DNA of 38,465 nucleotides from Candidatus Competibacteraceae bacterium. Its GTDB lineage: Bacteria > Pseudomonadota > Gammaproteobacteria > Competibacterales > Competibacteraceae. The DNA is taken from the NCBI GenBank assembly GCA_027492875.1, contig JAPUDV010000130.1:1-38465 (forward strand), written 5' to 3'. The notes beneath the pieces are model-generated. The model searched no databases. It was given only the letters and a program-made list of their open reading frames with translations, and had not been told where the DNA came from. This document shows, in pieces, positions 26,109 to 34,798 of this stretch; positions within the stretch are counted from its first letter, which is position 1; every line of letters starts with the position of its first letter. The translations under genes were made by a program, and so were the position numbers.

Positions 26109-29100
26109 ATGATGCCGGCCATCCCGAAACCGTCCGCTCCATTCTCGCCCCTGCAACCCGTTTTCCCGCCCGATGTCCGCCGGCCTCTGGGTTGGGGTCG
26201 ATTACACGGCGCCAGTCCCGCCCTGCTGATCGCGGCCGCCGCCGCCCGTTATCGCGGGCTGGTGCTGGCCATCGCCCCGGACAGCCAAACCGCGCTGCGA
26301 TTGGAAACGGAGCTGCGGGTGTTCGGCGGCGTGGATTTGGACATCCTGGCGTTTCCCGATTGGGAGACGCTGCCCTACGACCTGTTTTCGCCGCACCAGG
26401 ACATCGTATCGCAGCGACTGGCGACGCTGTACCGGTTGCCGCAACGGCGGCGTGGCGTGCTGGTGGTGCCGGTGGCGACGCTGATGCAGCGCTTGGCCCC
26501 GCGTGGCTATCTGGACGGCTATGCCCTGTTGCTCAAGGTCGGCGAGCGGCTGGATCTGGAACCGTTCCGCCAGCGGCTGGAGGCGGCCGGCTACCTGTGC
26601 GTGTCGCAGGTGGTGGAGCACGGCGAGTTCGCGGTGCGCGGTTCGATCCTCGATCTCTTTCCGATGGGCGGCGAGCGACCCTACCGAATCGAACTGTTCG
26701 ACGACGAAGTGGAAAGCATCCGCGATTTCGACCCGGACACCCAACTGTCGGTGGCCAAGGCCGAGCACATCGAACTGCTGCCGGCGCGGGAGTTTCCCCT
26801 GGACAAGGAGACCATCACCCGCTTCCGTCAGGCGTATCGCCGCCAGTTCGAGGGTGATCCGCAGCGCAGCGCGATCTATCGCGAGGTAAGCGCCGGCCAC
26901 GCGCCCGGCGGGATCGAGTATTACCTGCCGCTGTTTTTCGAGCAGACCGCCACGCTGTTCGACTATCTGCCGGACAACACCCTGGCGATCCGGCTGGAGG
27001 GGGCGAACCGGGCGCTGGCGGCGTTCCAGGAGCAGCTCATGGACCGCTACGAACAGCGCCGCCACGACGCGGAACGGCCGCTGTTACCGCCACCGTTGCT
27101 GTTCCTGGACGCGGCCCAGGTCGAAAGCGCGCTGGCGCGCCGCCTGCGGATCGAGTTGCGGGAGGCGGAAGACACCGATGTCAACTACCCCACCGAGCCG
27201 CCGCCGGCCCTGCCGTTCGAGCCGCGCGCCCCGCAACCCGGCGCCGCGTTGCACGCCTTTCTGGCGGCATTTCCGGGACGGGTGCTGGTCGCCGCCGAAT
27301 CCGCTGGCCGGCGCGAGGCGCTGCTGGATACGCTGCGCGGCCATGGCCTGCAACCGGCGCTGTGCGAGGGATGGACGGAGTTTCTGGCACGGGAGGATTT
27401 GCGGCTGGCGCTGGCGGTGGCGCCGCTGGAACAGGGGCTGCTGCTGACCGAGCCGCCGCTGGCGGTGATCGCCGAACCGCAGTTGTACGGCGAGCGGGTG
27501 CGCCAGCAGCGCCGGCGCGGGCCGAGCCGCGACCCCGATGCCATCATTCGCAACCTCACCGACCTCAATCTTGGCGCGCCCGTCGTCCACGAGGAGCACG
27601 GCATCGGCCGCTACGCCGGACTGGAGCGGCTGGAAGTGGCCGGCATCGACGGCGAGTTCGTGCTGGTGGAGTACGCCGGCGGCGACCGCCTGTACGTGCC
27701 GGTGGCGTCCCTGCACCTGCTCAGCCGCTACACTGGGGCTGCCCCGGAAAACGCGCCGCTACACCGGCTGGGCAGCGGCCAGTGGGAAAAAGTCCGGCGC
27801 AAAGCCGCCGAACAGGTCAGCGACGCGGCGGCGGAACTGCTGGATCTGTACGCCCGCCGCGAGGCCCGGCCCGGCCATGCCTTCGCCCTGCCCGAGGCCG
27901 ATTACGCCGTCTTCGCCGCCGCCTTCCCGTTCGAGGAAACGCCCGACCAGCAGGCCGCCATCGAAGCGGTGATCGCCGATCTGCGTTCGGGTCGGCCCAT
28001 GGACCGGGTGGTCTGCGGCGACGTCGGTTTCGGCAAGACCGAGGTGGCGATGCGCGCCGCCTTCGTGGCGGTGCAGGACGGCCGACAGGTGGCGGTGCTG
28101 GCCCCGACCACCCTGCTGGCCCAACAGCATTATCAGAATTTTCTCGACCGCTTCGCCGACTGGCCGGTGCGGGTCGAACTGCTGTCCCGCTTTCGGTCGG
28201 CCAAACAGCAGGCCGAGACGCTGAAAGCGCTGGCCGACGGCGGAGCGGACATCCTGATCGGCACCCACAAGCTGTTGCAGGGCAGCGTGAAATTCAAACG
28301 GTTGGGGCTGGTCGTCATCGACGAGGAGCATCGCTTCGGGGTGCGGCAGAAGGAGCGGCTGAAAGCGCTGCGGGCCGAGGTGGACGTGCTGACCCTGACC
28401 GCCACGCCGATTCCGCGCACTCTGAACATGGCGATGGCCGGCTTGCGCGAACTGTCGATCATCGCCACCCCGCCGGCCGGGCGACTGGCGGTCAAGACCT
28501 TCGTCGGCGAATGGAACAAGGCGACCATCCAGGAAGCCTGCCAGCGCGAGTTGAAGCGCGGCGGGCAGATTTATTTCCTGCACAACGAGGTGGAGACCAT
28601 CCAGCGCATGGCCGCGCAGGTGGCGGAACTGGCGCCGACCGCCCGCATCGCCGTCGCTCACGGCCAGATGCGCGAGCGAGATCTGGAACAGGTGATGCTG
28701 GATTTCTATCATCGCCGCTGCAACCTGCTGATCTGCACCACCATCATCGAATCGGGCATCGACGTGCCCAGCGCCAACACCATCGTCATCAACCGCGCCG
28801 ACAAGCTGGGTTTGGCGCAGTTGCACCAGTTGCGCGGGCGGGTGGGACGCTCGCACCATCGCGCCTACGCCTACCTCATCGTCCCGCCCAGGAAGGCGAT
28901 GACCACGGACGCGGTCAAGCGGATCGAAGCCATCGAGTCGCTGGAAGATCTGGGCGCGGGCTTCCTGCTGGCCAGTCACGATCTGGAAATTCGCGGCGCC
29001 GGCGAATTGCTGGGCGAGGCGCAGAGCGGCCAGATTCACGAGGTCGGCTTTACCCTGTACATGGATCTGCTGGAGCGGGCGATACAGGCGCTCAAGGCCG

Positions 29101-29585
29101 GACGAGTGCCGGAGCTGGACCGGCCGCTGGATCACGGTCCCGAGATTGAGCTGCAAAGCCCGGCGCTGATCCCGGACGATTATCTGCCCGATGTCCACAG
29201 TCGCTTGATTCTGTACAAACGAATCGCCAGCGCCCGCGACGACGGGGAATTGCGCGAGTTGCAGGTGGAGATGATCGACCGCTTCGGGCTGCTGCCGGCG
29301 CCGGTCAAAACCCTGTTTCGGGTGACCGGGCTGAAGCTACGGGCAATACCGGTGGGGGTGAAAAAAATCGAGGTGGGACCGAAAGGCGGGCGAATCGTGT
29401 TCGGGCCGGCACCGAAAGTGGACTCGGCCAACCTGGTGCAACTGATTCAATCGCAGTCTCGGGTTTATAAGCTGGACGGTAAGGACAAGTTGCGCTTTGT
29501 TAAAGAGCTGCCCGACGCCGAAGCGCGGGCGGCGGAGGTGGAAGGGTTGCTGGAGCAGATCGGCGGCTTGAAACCGTCGCCCTGA
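26109..29585 (+). CDS. mfd: Transcription-repair coupling factor Mfd
   Basis: An 1158-residue ATP-dependent translocase that removes RNA polymerase stalled at lesions and recruits UvrA; E. coli Mfd is of similar size. The N-terminal UvrB-homology module (FPDWETLPYDLFSPHQD, FAVRGSILDLFPMG) is followed by the CarD-like RNA-polymerase-interaction domain (APVVHEEHGIGRYAGLE), then the RecG-like motor with GDVGFGKT (637-644), DEEH (738-741), TATPIPRTLNMA, IIESGIDVPSANT and QLRGRVGRS. The C-terminal D7 domain is present. The start is taken as the first of two adjacent ATGs (26109, 26112). A frame further upstream exists but is not family-like, and no ribosome site is convincing. Confidence 0.96.
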   Translation: MMPAIPKPSAPFSPLQPVFPPDVRRPLGWGRLHGASPALLIAAAAARYRGLVLAIAPDSQTALRLETELRVFGGVDLDILAFPDWETLPYDLFSPHQDIVSQRLATLYRLPQRRRGVLVVPVATLMQRLAPRGYLDGYALLLKVGERLDLEPFRQRLEAAGYLCVSQVVEHGEFAVRGSILDLFPMGGERPYRIELFDDEVESIRDFDPDTQLSVAKAEHIELLPAREFPLDKETITRFRQAYRRQFEGDPQRSAIYREVSAGHAPGGIEYYLPLFFEQTATLFDYLPDNTLAIRLEGANRALAAFQEQLMDRYEQRRHDAERPLLPPPLLFLDAAQVESALARRLRIELREAEDTDVNYPTEPPPALPFEPRAPQPGAALHAFLAAFPGRVLVAAESAGRREALLDTLRGHGLQPALCEGWTEFLAREDLRLALAVAPLEQGLLLTEPPLAVIAEPQLYGERVRQQRRRGPSRDPDAIIRNLTDLNLGAPVVHEEHGIGRYAGLERLEVAGIDGEFVLVEYAGGDRLYVPVASLHLLSRYTGAAPENAPLHRLGSGQWEKVRRKAAEQVSDAAAELLDLYARREARPGHAFALPEADYAVFAAAFPFEETPDQQAAIEAVIADLRSGRPMDRVVCGDVGFGKTEVAMRAAFVAVQDGRQVAVLAPTTLLAQQHYQNFLDRFADWPVRVELLSRFRSAKQQAETLKALADGGADILIGTHKLLQGSVKFKRLGLVVIDEEHRFGVRQKERLKALRAEVDVLTLTATPIPRTLNMAMAGLRELSIIATPPAGRLAVKTFVGEWNKATIQEACQRELKRGGQIYFLHNEVETIQRMAAQVAELAPTARIAVAHGQMRERDLEQVMLDFYHRRCNLLICTTIIESGIDVPSANTIVINRADKLGLAQLHQLRGRVGRSHHRAYAYLIVPPRKAMTTDAVKRIEAIESLEDLGAGFLLASHDLEIRGAGELLGEAQSGQIHEVGFTLYMDLLERAIQALKAGRVPELDRPLDHGPEIELQSPALIPDDYLPDVHSRLILYKRIASARDDGELRELQVEMIDRFGLLPAPVKTLFRVTGLKLRAIPVGVKKIEVGPKGGRIVFGPAPKVDSANLVQLIQSQSRVYKLDGKDKLRFVKELPDAEARAAEVEGLLEQIGGLKPSP

Positions 29586-29617
29586 ATCCAAGGAACTCCC
29601 ATGCCGCTCTTTCAGAG

Positions 29618-30778
29618 CTACGGTTGGGCGTAATCCGCCGAGCGCGGAGTCGCCCGATTTTTTGAGGGATGCTCGACGTGTTCCGGTTGCCCGACGCAAC
29701 GCGCCACGAATCGCCCGATCCGTTCGAACGCTTCCCCGGCCTCTGGCAGGATGGGCTCGAACAGATGCCAGACGTGCAGCAGATCCGGCCAGGTTTCCAG
29801 TTCCGCGCGGGAGCCGGCGGCGCGGGCCTTGTTGACGTAGCGCCGGGCGTCGCCCAGCATCATTTCGGCTTCGCTGGCTTGGACCAGCACCGGCGGCAAT
29901 CCTGACAGATCGCCGAACACCGGCGAAATCAGCGGGTTGGATGGAACCATCCGGTTCAGGCTCCAGACGATCAGCAGCTGGATCGAGCGCGGGACGCGCA
30001 AAAACCCTTTCAGACTGGGACCCAGCACCAAATCCGTCTTGAGGTTGCTCTTGATCGTGGGACTGGACAGCGTCAGATCCACCCCCGGCGACAGCGCGAT
30101 GACTCCCCGCGCCGGAGGCAGACCTGCGTCGCGCGCCCAAGCGGCCAACATCAGCGCCAAGCCGCCGCCGGCCGAATCGCCGGCCACGAACAATTCGCGG
30201 ACGGGAGCCGGGCCGGTGGGACCGTGATCCAAAACCCAGCGATAGCCCATCTGGCAGTCGGCGATGATGTCACGGCGCGAATGCTCCGGCATCAGCCGGT
30301 AATCCAGCGCGAGGACCGCGGCCGCCGTGACTTGCGCCAGCCGGGTGGTGATTGCGCGATGGCCGCGCGGGCAGCCACTGATGAAGCTGCCGCCGTGCAG
30401 GTACAGCAGGCGGCGACGCGGGTCGGAATCCGGCGCCAGCACCCACTCGCCCGGCACGCCGCCCGCATCGACTTCCAAAATCTGGTAACCCGTATCGTCC
30501 GCCAGCAGCGGAGGCTCGACAAAGCCCCGCGCCATCACCCGCCGGACGGTGGCCAACCACTGCTTCCGGGGAGCAGCGCGAATCTCGGCCGCCGCCTGTT
30601 CCAGCCGCCGCACGGCTTCCTGATGCGCCGGGCTCGCCCGTTCCCGCGATCCGATCCGACTGTCTGGCAGCCGTTGATCGTAAACGCGCAGCGTCGGACC
30701 CTGTAGAAAGACGCGGATCAGCAGCCAAGCTACGAAAACGGCGGACAGCAGTCCCGCCAGGAAAGTCCAGTCCAGCAT
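29618..30778 (-). CDS. Membrane-anchored alpha/beta hydrolase (hormone-sensitive-lipase type esterase)
   Basis: A 386-residue esterase/lipase-like protein. An N-terminal hydrophobic segment (about residues 4-26) should anchor it to the inner membrane. The oxyanion-hole motif is LYLHGGSFISG (HGG at 128-130) and the nucleophile is Ser202 in GDSAGGG; an acid (SEAEMMLGD) and the histidine region LLHVWHLF follow, as in the HSL/BD-FAE family. Substrate is unknown. ATG with AGGAG nine bases upstream. It converges on mfd, whose terminator lies within the end of this gene. It borders the gene-free repeat region on its 5' side. Confidence 0.9.
   Translation of the reverse strand: MLDWTFLAGLLSAVFVAWLLIRVFLQGPTLRVYDQRLPDSRIGSRERASPAHQEAVRRLEQAAAEIRAAPRKQWLATVRRVMARGFVEPPLLADDTGYQILEVDAGGVPGEWVLAPDSDPRRRLLYLHGGSFISGCPRGHRAITTRLAQVTAAAVLALDYRLMPEHSRRDIIADCQMGYRWVLDHGPTGPAPVRELFVAGDSAGGGLALMLAAWARDAGLPPARGVIALSPGVDLTLSSPTIKSNLKTDLVLGPSLKGFLRVPRSIQLLIVWSLNRMVPSNPLISPVFGDLSGLPPVLVQASEAEMMLGDARRYVNKARAAGSRAELETWPDLLHVWHLFEPILPEAGEAFERIGRFVARCVGQPEHVEHPSKNRATPRSADYAQP
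29626..29663 (+). terminator. Intrinsic terminator downstream of mfd
   Basis: GGGCG (29626-29630) pairs with CGCCC (29651-29655), with an inner CCGC/GCGG stem, followed at 29658-29663 by six T residues. It sits 40 nt after the mfd stop, inside the 3' end of the opposite-strand esterase gene. Confidence 0.65.
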
Positions 30779-31309
30779 CAGTTTCTACTCCTGCTACGTT
30801 CGAGGCTAATTAGAGCCGGGCTCTAACACTTTGAAGGTGGAGACAACCACTGATAGGTTAATGATTTTTCTATCAAAGGCCACTCATGATCCGGTTGCTC
30901 GCCCGATCATATAGAGCGTTCCTCTTCGAGTTGTGGAATCACCGTTTCGAACCCCCCGGCGCTACGCGCTACCCCACCTTGGTCAAGGCGGGGAAATTTC
31001 ACAACTGATCTGGGAGCGCTATATAGCGTTCCTGTCTGACTTGTGGAGTCACCGTTTCGAACCACCCCAGCGCTGCGCGCCACCCCTCCTTGTCCAAGGC
31101 GGGGAGAGTCCACAACCAGTCTGGGAGCGCTATAGCTGATCTAGAAAAGGGTGTGCGAGACGCACAGCAGGATTAGGGTATGCGAACATTAGGGGAAAAA
31201 ACTTGTGAGCCGCCAGGGAAGGCGCAATAAAGCAGGAAAGCTAGAGAGTTAGGGGTGGGTCGCTTTCTTTATCGCGCCGCGCCCTGTTCCGCCCGGGCGG
31301 ATACCTGGA
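30779..31309. other. 531-bp gene-free region upstream of the esterase
   Basis: No credible gene is seen. The left part (30779-30910) is AT-richer and should hold the esterase promoter. The middle holds two tandem foldback repeats (listed separately). The right part (31135-31309) is purine-rich on the plus strand and ends in CCGCCCGGGCGG (31289-31300), a 12-bp perfect palindrome just after the LysR stop on the minus strand. Confidence 0.6.
30911..31134. repeat. Two tandem 110-111 bp foldback (MITE-like) repeats
   Basis: Unit 1 spans about 30911-31022 and unit 2 about 31021-31134, with matching blocks 110-111 bp apart (for example CACCGTTTCGAACC and CTGGGAGCGCTAT). Each unit is an imperfect palindrome: the left end TATAGCG-TTCC...TTGTGGA is repeated inverted at the right end as TATAGCG-CTCC...TTGTGGA. 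Inside each is a hairpin, CCCC-x-CCTTG/CAAGG-x-GGGG. The units meet in a 12-bp palindrome, CGCTATATAGCG (31017-31028). Changes between copies often keep pairing, as expected for a folding element. Best read as non-autonomous foldback elements; no transposase is in the window. Confidence 0.75.
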
Positions 31310-32215
31310 TCAGGACATTTCCCAGTCCGGACGAACGCCGAAGCGGGCCACCAGAAACTCGATGAAAGCGCGCACCTTAGCCGCCAGGTACTGGCGGTGG
31401 GGATAAACCACATACAACCCGTGTTCGATGCTCTCGTAGTTTTGCAATAACCGGCACAGCCGTCCATCGCGCACCGCGTCCGCAACGGCATAATCCGGGC
31501 ACCGCCCGATACCCACCCCAGCGATGACCAGCTCGCGCACCGCCCGTGCGCTGTTGGCGCGAAACGTTCCTCGGACCTCGATCATTCGCTGTTCGCCATC
31601 GATCCGATAGAGCCAACGCGCCGGCAGGTCCATATTGGTATCGATCACGCAGGGGTGCGCGTCCAGTTCCAGGGGATGGGTCGGCGTCCCCTGCTGCTCC
31701 AGGTACCACGGCGCGGCGCAGGTGATAATCCGGATCGATGCCAGACGCCGGGCCACCAGACTGGAATCGGCCAGATCGCCGATGCGCAGGCCCAGATCGA
31801 AACCCTCCTCCAGCAAATTGACGAAACGGTCGGTGAGATTTAGTTCGACGGTCACCTGCGGGTACTGTTTCAGAAACGGAGCCATCGCTGGGGCCAAATA
31901 GCCTTCGCCGAAGGTTTGCGGCGCGGTGATGGATAAGCGGCCTTGCGGGGATTCCTGACGATCCTGGATCGCAGCTTCCAATTCGTCCACTGCCTCCAAC
32001 AAGGATTGGCACCGCGTGTAATAGATCTGCCCCACGTCCGTCAGATTGAGATGGCGCGTGGTGCGCTGGAGCAGCCGCACCCCCAGCCGTTGTTCAAGCT
32101 GATTTAAGTACTTACTGGCCAAAGCCTTCGACATCCCCAGCCGGTCGGCTGCCGCAGTAAAAGAGCCGGTGCTGACGATGGCGGCAAAGGTCCGCATTCC
32201 GAGAAGTGTGTCCAT
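31310..32215 (-). CDS. LysR-family transcriptional regulator
   Basis: A 301-residue LysR-type regulator. The N-terminal winged helix-turn-helix is MRTFAAIVSTGSFTAAADRL with MSKALASKYLNQLEQRLGVR and LLQRTTRHLNLTD; the effector-binding domain follows from about residue 90 (GRLSITAPQTFGEGYLAP). The start is the ATG at 32215 rather than a TTG three codons upstream. It is divergent from doxX and the hydroquinone reductase gene, the usual arrangement of a LysR regulator and its target. In E. coli the LysR protein YhaJ acts on yqjF (DoxX-like), which adjoins yqjG. That parallel suggests aromatic or quinone sensing here, by inference. Confidence 0.92.
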   Translation of the reverse strand: MDTLLGMRTFAAIVSTGSFTAAADRLGMSKALASKYLNQLEQRLGVRLLQRTTRHLNLTDVGQIYYTRCQSLLEAVDELEAAIQDRQESPQGRLSITAPQTFGEGYLAPAMAPFLKQYPQVTVELNLTDRFVNLLEEGFDLGLRIGDLADSSLVARRLASIRIITCAAPWYLEQQGTPTHPLELDAHPCVIDTNMDLPARWLYRIDGEQRMIEVRGTFRANSARAVRELVIAGVGIGRCPDYAVADAVRDGRLCRLLQNYESIEHGLYVVYPHRQYLAAKVRAFIEFLVARFGVRPDWEMS

Positions 32216-32239
32216 GATTGTCAACTAATTAAATACAGT

Positions 32240-32252
32240 CTATCAATAATAG
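32240..32252. promoter_or_regulatory. Candidate LysR-type operator
   Basis: CTAT-caata-ATAG is an interrupted palindrome of the T-N(11)-A type in the 181-bp divergent region between the LysR gene and doxX, close to the regulator's own start. The surrounding sequence is AT-rich. Confidence 0.4.
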
Positions 32253-32396
32253 CCTGCTTTTTCTTCTTCATGAAAACAATCAAACTGCCATCCCATTGAA
32301 GCCCTCCGTTGGTTTCAACCCCGCCGGACGATGCCGCCCCTGGGCCACCGCCGGCAAAGGATCACCCCCTTTGTTACCGGAATGAGGAATGCCATC

Positions 32397-32822
32397 ATGA
32401 TCGACCTGAAAACCGCTCCCTACGCCGCGCTGGTCTTACGCCTTGCCCTCGGCGTCATGTTCATCGCCCACGGATTGCTCAAGGTGTTGGTCTTCACCCC
32501 CGCCGGGACCGTCGGTTATTTCGAGTCGTTGGGATTGTCCAGCCTGTTGGCCTACGTGACCATGGCGGCGGAACTCGGCGGGGGTCTGGCGTTGCTGCTC
32601 GGCGTCGCCAGCCGCTGGGTGGCGCTGGCGCTGATTCCCTTGCTCGCGGGAACCGTGGTCCTGGTGCATGGCGCGAATGGCTGGTTGTTCGCCAACCCCG
32701 GTGGCGGTTGGGAATATCCGGTGTTTCTGATGGCGGCGGCGGCGGTCCAAGCCCTGCTCGGCGATGGCGCGTATGCGCTGCGTGGGCAACGCCGTCCCCT
32801 CCCGCACCCCATCCCGGCGTGA
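32397..32822 (+). CDS. DoxX-family inner-membrane protein
   Basis: A 141-residue integral membrane protein with about four transmembrane helices of the DoxX type (YAALVLRLALGVMFIAHGLL, the conserved GxxFxxHG-like start, then AELGGGLALLLGVASRW). DoxX proteins take part in redox or thiol-stress functions and often accompany quinone-detoxifying enzymes; a precise reaction is unknown. The start is the ATG at 32397 with TGAGGAA seven bases upstream. A strong terminator follows its stop directly, so it is a separate transcription unit from the downstream reductase unless read-through occurs. Confidence 0.9.
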   Translation: MIDLKTAPYAALVLRLALGVMFIAHGLLKVLVFTPAGTVGYFESLGLSSLLAYVTMAAELGGGLALLLGVASRWVALALIPLLAGTVVLVHGANGWLFANPGGGWEYPVFLMAAAAVQALLGDGAYALRGQRRPLPHPIPA

Positions 32823-32826
32823 ACGG

Positions 32827-32864
32827 AACGGTCGGCTGGAATCCCTGGCCGACCGTTATTTTTT
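32827..32864 (+). terminator. Intrinsic terminator after doxX
   Basis: AACGGTCGGC (32827-32836) and GCCGACCGTT (32848-32857) form a perfect 10-bp stem with an 11-nt loop, followed by A and six T residues (32859-32864). It begins 5 nt after the doxX stop. The clearest terminator in the window. Confidence 0.92.
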
Positions 32865-32933
32865 GTGCGCAGCAGAAGCGACCCACAACCCGGGTCATCC
32901 TCGAAAATCGTCGATCACCCCCGGAGCACTATG

Positions 32934-33878
32934 ATGAAGGATCTCGTCGATGGCCTTGTGCAGGAACGTCCCTTCGCACCCGAAACCGAAAACGGCGAAT
33001 TCCGCCGCGAAGAACGCACCTTTCGGCACTGGATCACCGCCGCCGGTGCGTCCCCCTTTCAGGCCGAGCCCCATCGTTATCATCTGTATGTGTCCTACGG
33101 TTGTCCCTGGGCGCATCGCACCCTGATCGTGCGCACCCTCAAGCGCCTCGACGCCCTGGTCTCGGTGTCGGTGGTGGAGCCGGTGATTGGCCCGCAAGGC
33201 TGGGCGTTCGGCGCTGCGGCGCGCGGGACCGCCGATACGCTGTATGGCAAGCGGTATCTTCACCAACTTTACGCGCAGGCACAGCCGGACTTCACCGGCA
33301 TTGTCACCGTGCCGGTGTTGTGGGATCGGCGCAACCACACGATCGTGAATAACGAATCATCGGACATCATCCGGATGTTCAACACCGTGTTCGACGCCTG
33401 TGGTGGGGACGCCAGCGTGGATCTGTATCCCGCACCGCTGCGCCCGGCCATCGACGCGCTCAACGCCCGGATCTACGACAACATCAACAACGGCGTCTAC
33501 CAGGCCGGGTTCGCCACGACGCAAGCCGCTTACGAACAGGCCGTGGATCGGTTGTTCGCCGCGCTCGATGAACTGGAGCAGCGGCTGACCCATCAGCCTT
33601 ATCTGGTGGGGGAACAACCCACCGAAGCCGATTGGCGGCTGTTTCCCACCCTGGTCCGTTTCGACGTGGCCTATCATGGCCTCTTCAAATGCAATGTGCG
33701 CCGGCTGGTTGACTACCCCCGTCTGTGGAACTACACGCGCCGGCTTTACCAAATGCCCGGCGTGGCCGAGACGGTGCGCATCGATCACATCAAGCAGCTC
33801 TACTACGCAATGCCCACGCTCAACCCCACGGGCATCCTGCCTAAGGGTCCGGCGCTGGATGTCCAAACGGCCGGATGA
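32934..33878 (+). CDS. yqjG: Glutathionyl-hydroquinone reductase (YqjG/GS-HQR, xi-class GST)
   Basis: A 314-residue glutathione transferase of the xi class, which reduces glutathionyl-hydroquinones to hydroquinones using a catalytic cysteine. The active-site motif is YGCPWAHRT (Cys57). Further family blocks are VVEPVIGPQGW, NHTIVNNESSDIIRMFN and the C-terminal all-helical domain with YLVGEQPTEADWRLFPTLVR. Two ATGs (32931, 32934) are adjacent; the second has the better distance to GGAG. It follows doxX but lies beyond a strong terminator, so it probably has its own promoter in the 69 bp between. Confidence 0.94.
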   Translation: MKDLVDGLVQERPFAPETENGEFRREERTFRHWITAAGASPFQAEPHRYHLYVSYGCPWAHRTLIVRTLKRLDALVSVSVVEPVIGPQGWAFGAAARGTADTLYGKRYLHQLYAQAQPDFTGIVTVPVLWDRRNHTIVNNESSDIIRMFNTVFDACGGDASVDLYPAPLRPAIDALNARIYDNINNGVYQAGFATTQAAYEQAVDRLFAALDELEQRLTHQPYLVGEQPTEADWRLFPTLVRFDVAYHGLFKCNVRRLVDYPRLWNYTRRLYQMPGVAETVRIDHIKQLYYAMPTLNPTGILPKGPALDVQTAG

Positions 33879-34016
33879 GGGACCGAACGCCTCCAGTGCC
33901 GGCTACGGTCGCGACAGGCACACTGCGTAGGGGTGTTTGGCGTCCAATGTTTTCCGAATCATGAGTTGACCGCGATGCTGTGGATAAGCGGTGGGGGTAG
34001 TGAAAAGCGCCGCCCG

Positions 34017-34568
34017 CTAGGCCAGTCCGCCGTCCTCCAGAGACTGCCATTCCCGAAAGGTCGCGGCTTGTCCGCAAAGCCGACCCACCTTATCGGTCAA
34101 ATTCCAGACCGTCGCCCGCTCGATTAAAAACCGCTTCCCAGCGCGGGAGATGCGCACCCCGGAATAATCGTCGATGTAGCCGCGAGCGGTGACTTCCGCC
34201 AGCAACCGCGCACGCTCGGCCCGGTCCGGCGCTTCTGCGGTCAAGCGCGAGGGCATCCGGATCAGTGCTTCCCACGACAGCGCGAACAGCTCCAGGGCGG
34301 CCCGGTTGCCGTAGGTCAGGAGCGGATCGGGGGCGGTATCGTGGGACAGGACTACGAACGGGGCGTGAAACAGCGCGTCCGCCGCTGCGTCGGGCGATAG
34401 TGCCGGATCGATCAGGTGGCGTCCGGTGAGGGCGTGGAAGCTGCGGCGCAACTGTTCGGTATGCTCCACCCGATATCGATTAGCGGCGCTCGGTTCCAAT
34501 GAAAACCGTTCCTCTTGCAGATTGCTGGAAAGACGCTTTGTGTGGATGCACCCTGCATCAGTAGTCAT
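34017..34568 (-). CDS. MEKHLA-domain protein
   Basis: A 183-residue protein that matches the MEKHLA domain, a PAS-related fold: HAPFVVLSHDTAPDPLLTYG, NRAALELFALSWEALIRMPS, RISRAGKRFLIERATVWNL and GQAATFREW. No partner output domain is present. Function in bacteria is unknown, and a ligand-sensing role is only an analogy with PAS. Its ATG overlaps the stop of the cysteine-rich gene upstream (ATGA), so the two are translationally coupled. The 138 bp between its end and the reductase gene (33879-34016) shows nothing recognisable. Confidence 0.85.
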   Translation of the reverse strand: MTTDAGCIHTKRLSSNLQEERFSLEPSAANRYRVEHTEQLRRSFHALTGRHLIDPALSPDAAADALFHAPFVVLSHDTAPDPLLTYGNRAALELFALSWEALIRMPSRLTAEAPDRAERARLLAEVTARGYIDDYSGVRISRAGKRFLIERATVWNLTDKVGRLCGQAATFREWQSLEDGGLA

Positions 34569-34777
34569 GGCAGCTCGTGCTGAACAGAATGGTCGGCCGG
34601 AAGGCTCGGGTGCACGGGCGCTGCCGCCAGCGCCTGTAAGGCAGCCTCATGGCGGCGCTGCGCTTCGTGATAAAACACCCAGACGCAATTCTCGCAACCG
34701 CGCTCGCAGCATTCGCCGGGGATCGGCGGTTTCGGCGGCATTAGAGGGCGCTGAGGTACGGTCGGTTCTTGCGACAT
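34565..34777 (-). CDS. Oxidoreductase-like domain (Oxidored-like) small protein
   Basis: A 70-residue protein with the compact cysteine motif CCERGCENCVWVFYHE (Cys23, 24, 28, 31) after a proline-rich start, the hallmark of the Oxidored-like N-terminal domain family. The cysteines could bind a metal or an iron-sulfur cluster; no function is established. No ribosome site is visible before the ATG. It overlaps the MEKHLA gene by ATGA and lies 21 nt after a possible 25-codon gene, so the three may form one small operon. Confidence 0.82.
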   Translation of the reverse strand: MSQEPTVPQRPLMPPKPPIPGECCERGCENCVWVFYHEAQRRHEAALQALAAAPVHPSLPADHSVQHELP

Positions 34778-34798
34778 CGTGGAATGGGACCGGTGTGA

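Noticed and set aside
30911-31134. CRISPR array
   Set aside because: There are only two units, each about 110 bp and internally palindromic, with no spacers between them. That is a tandem foldback element, not a repeat-spacer array.
30907-31139. Short frames of 68 codons on both strands within the foldback repeats
   Set aside because: They are translations of the repeat itself: the two halves encode the same peptide twice and there is no ribosome site.
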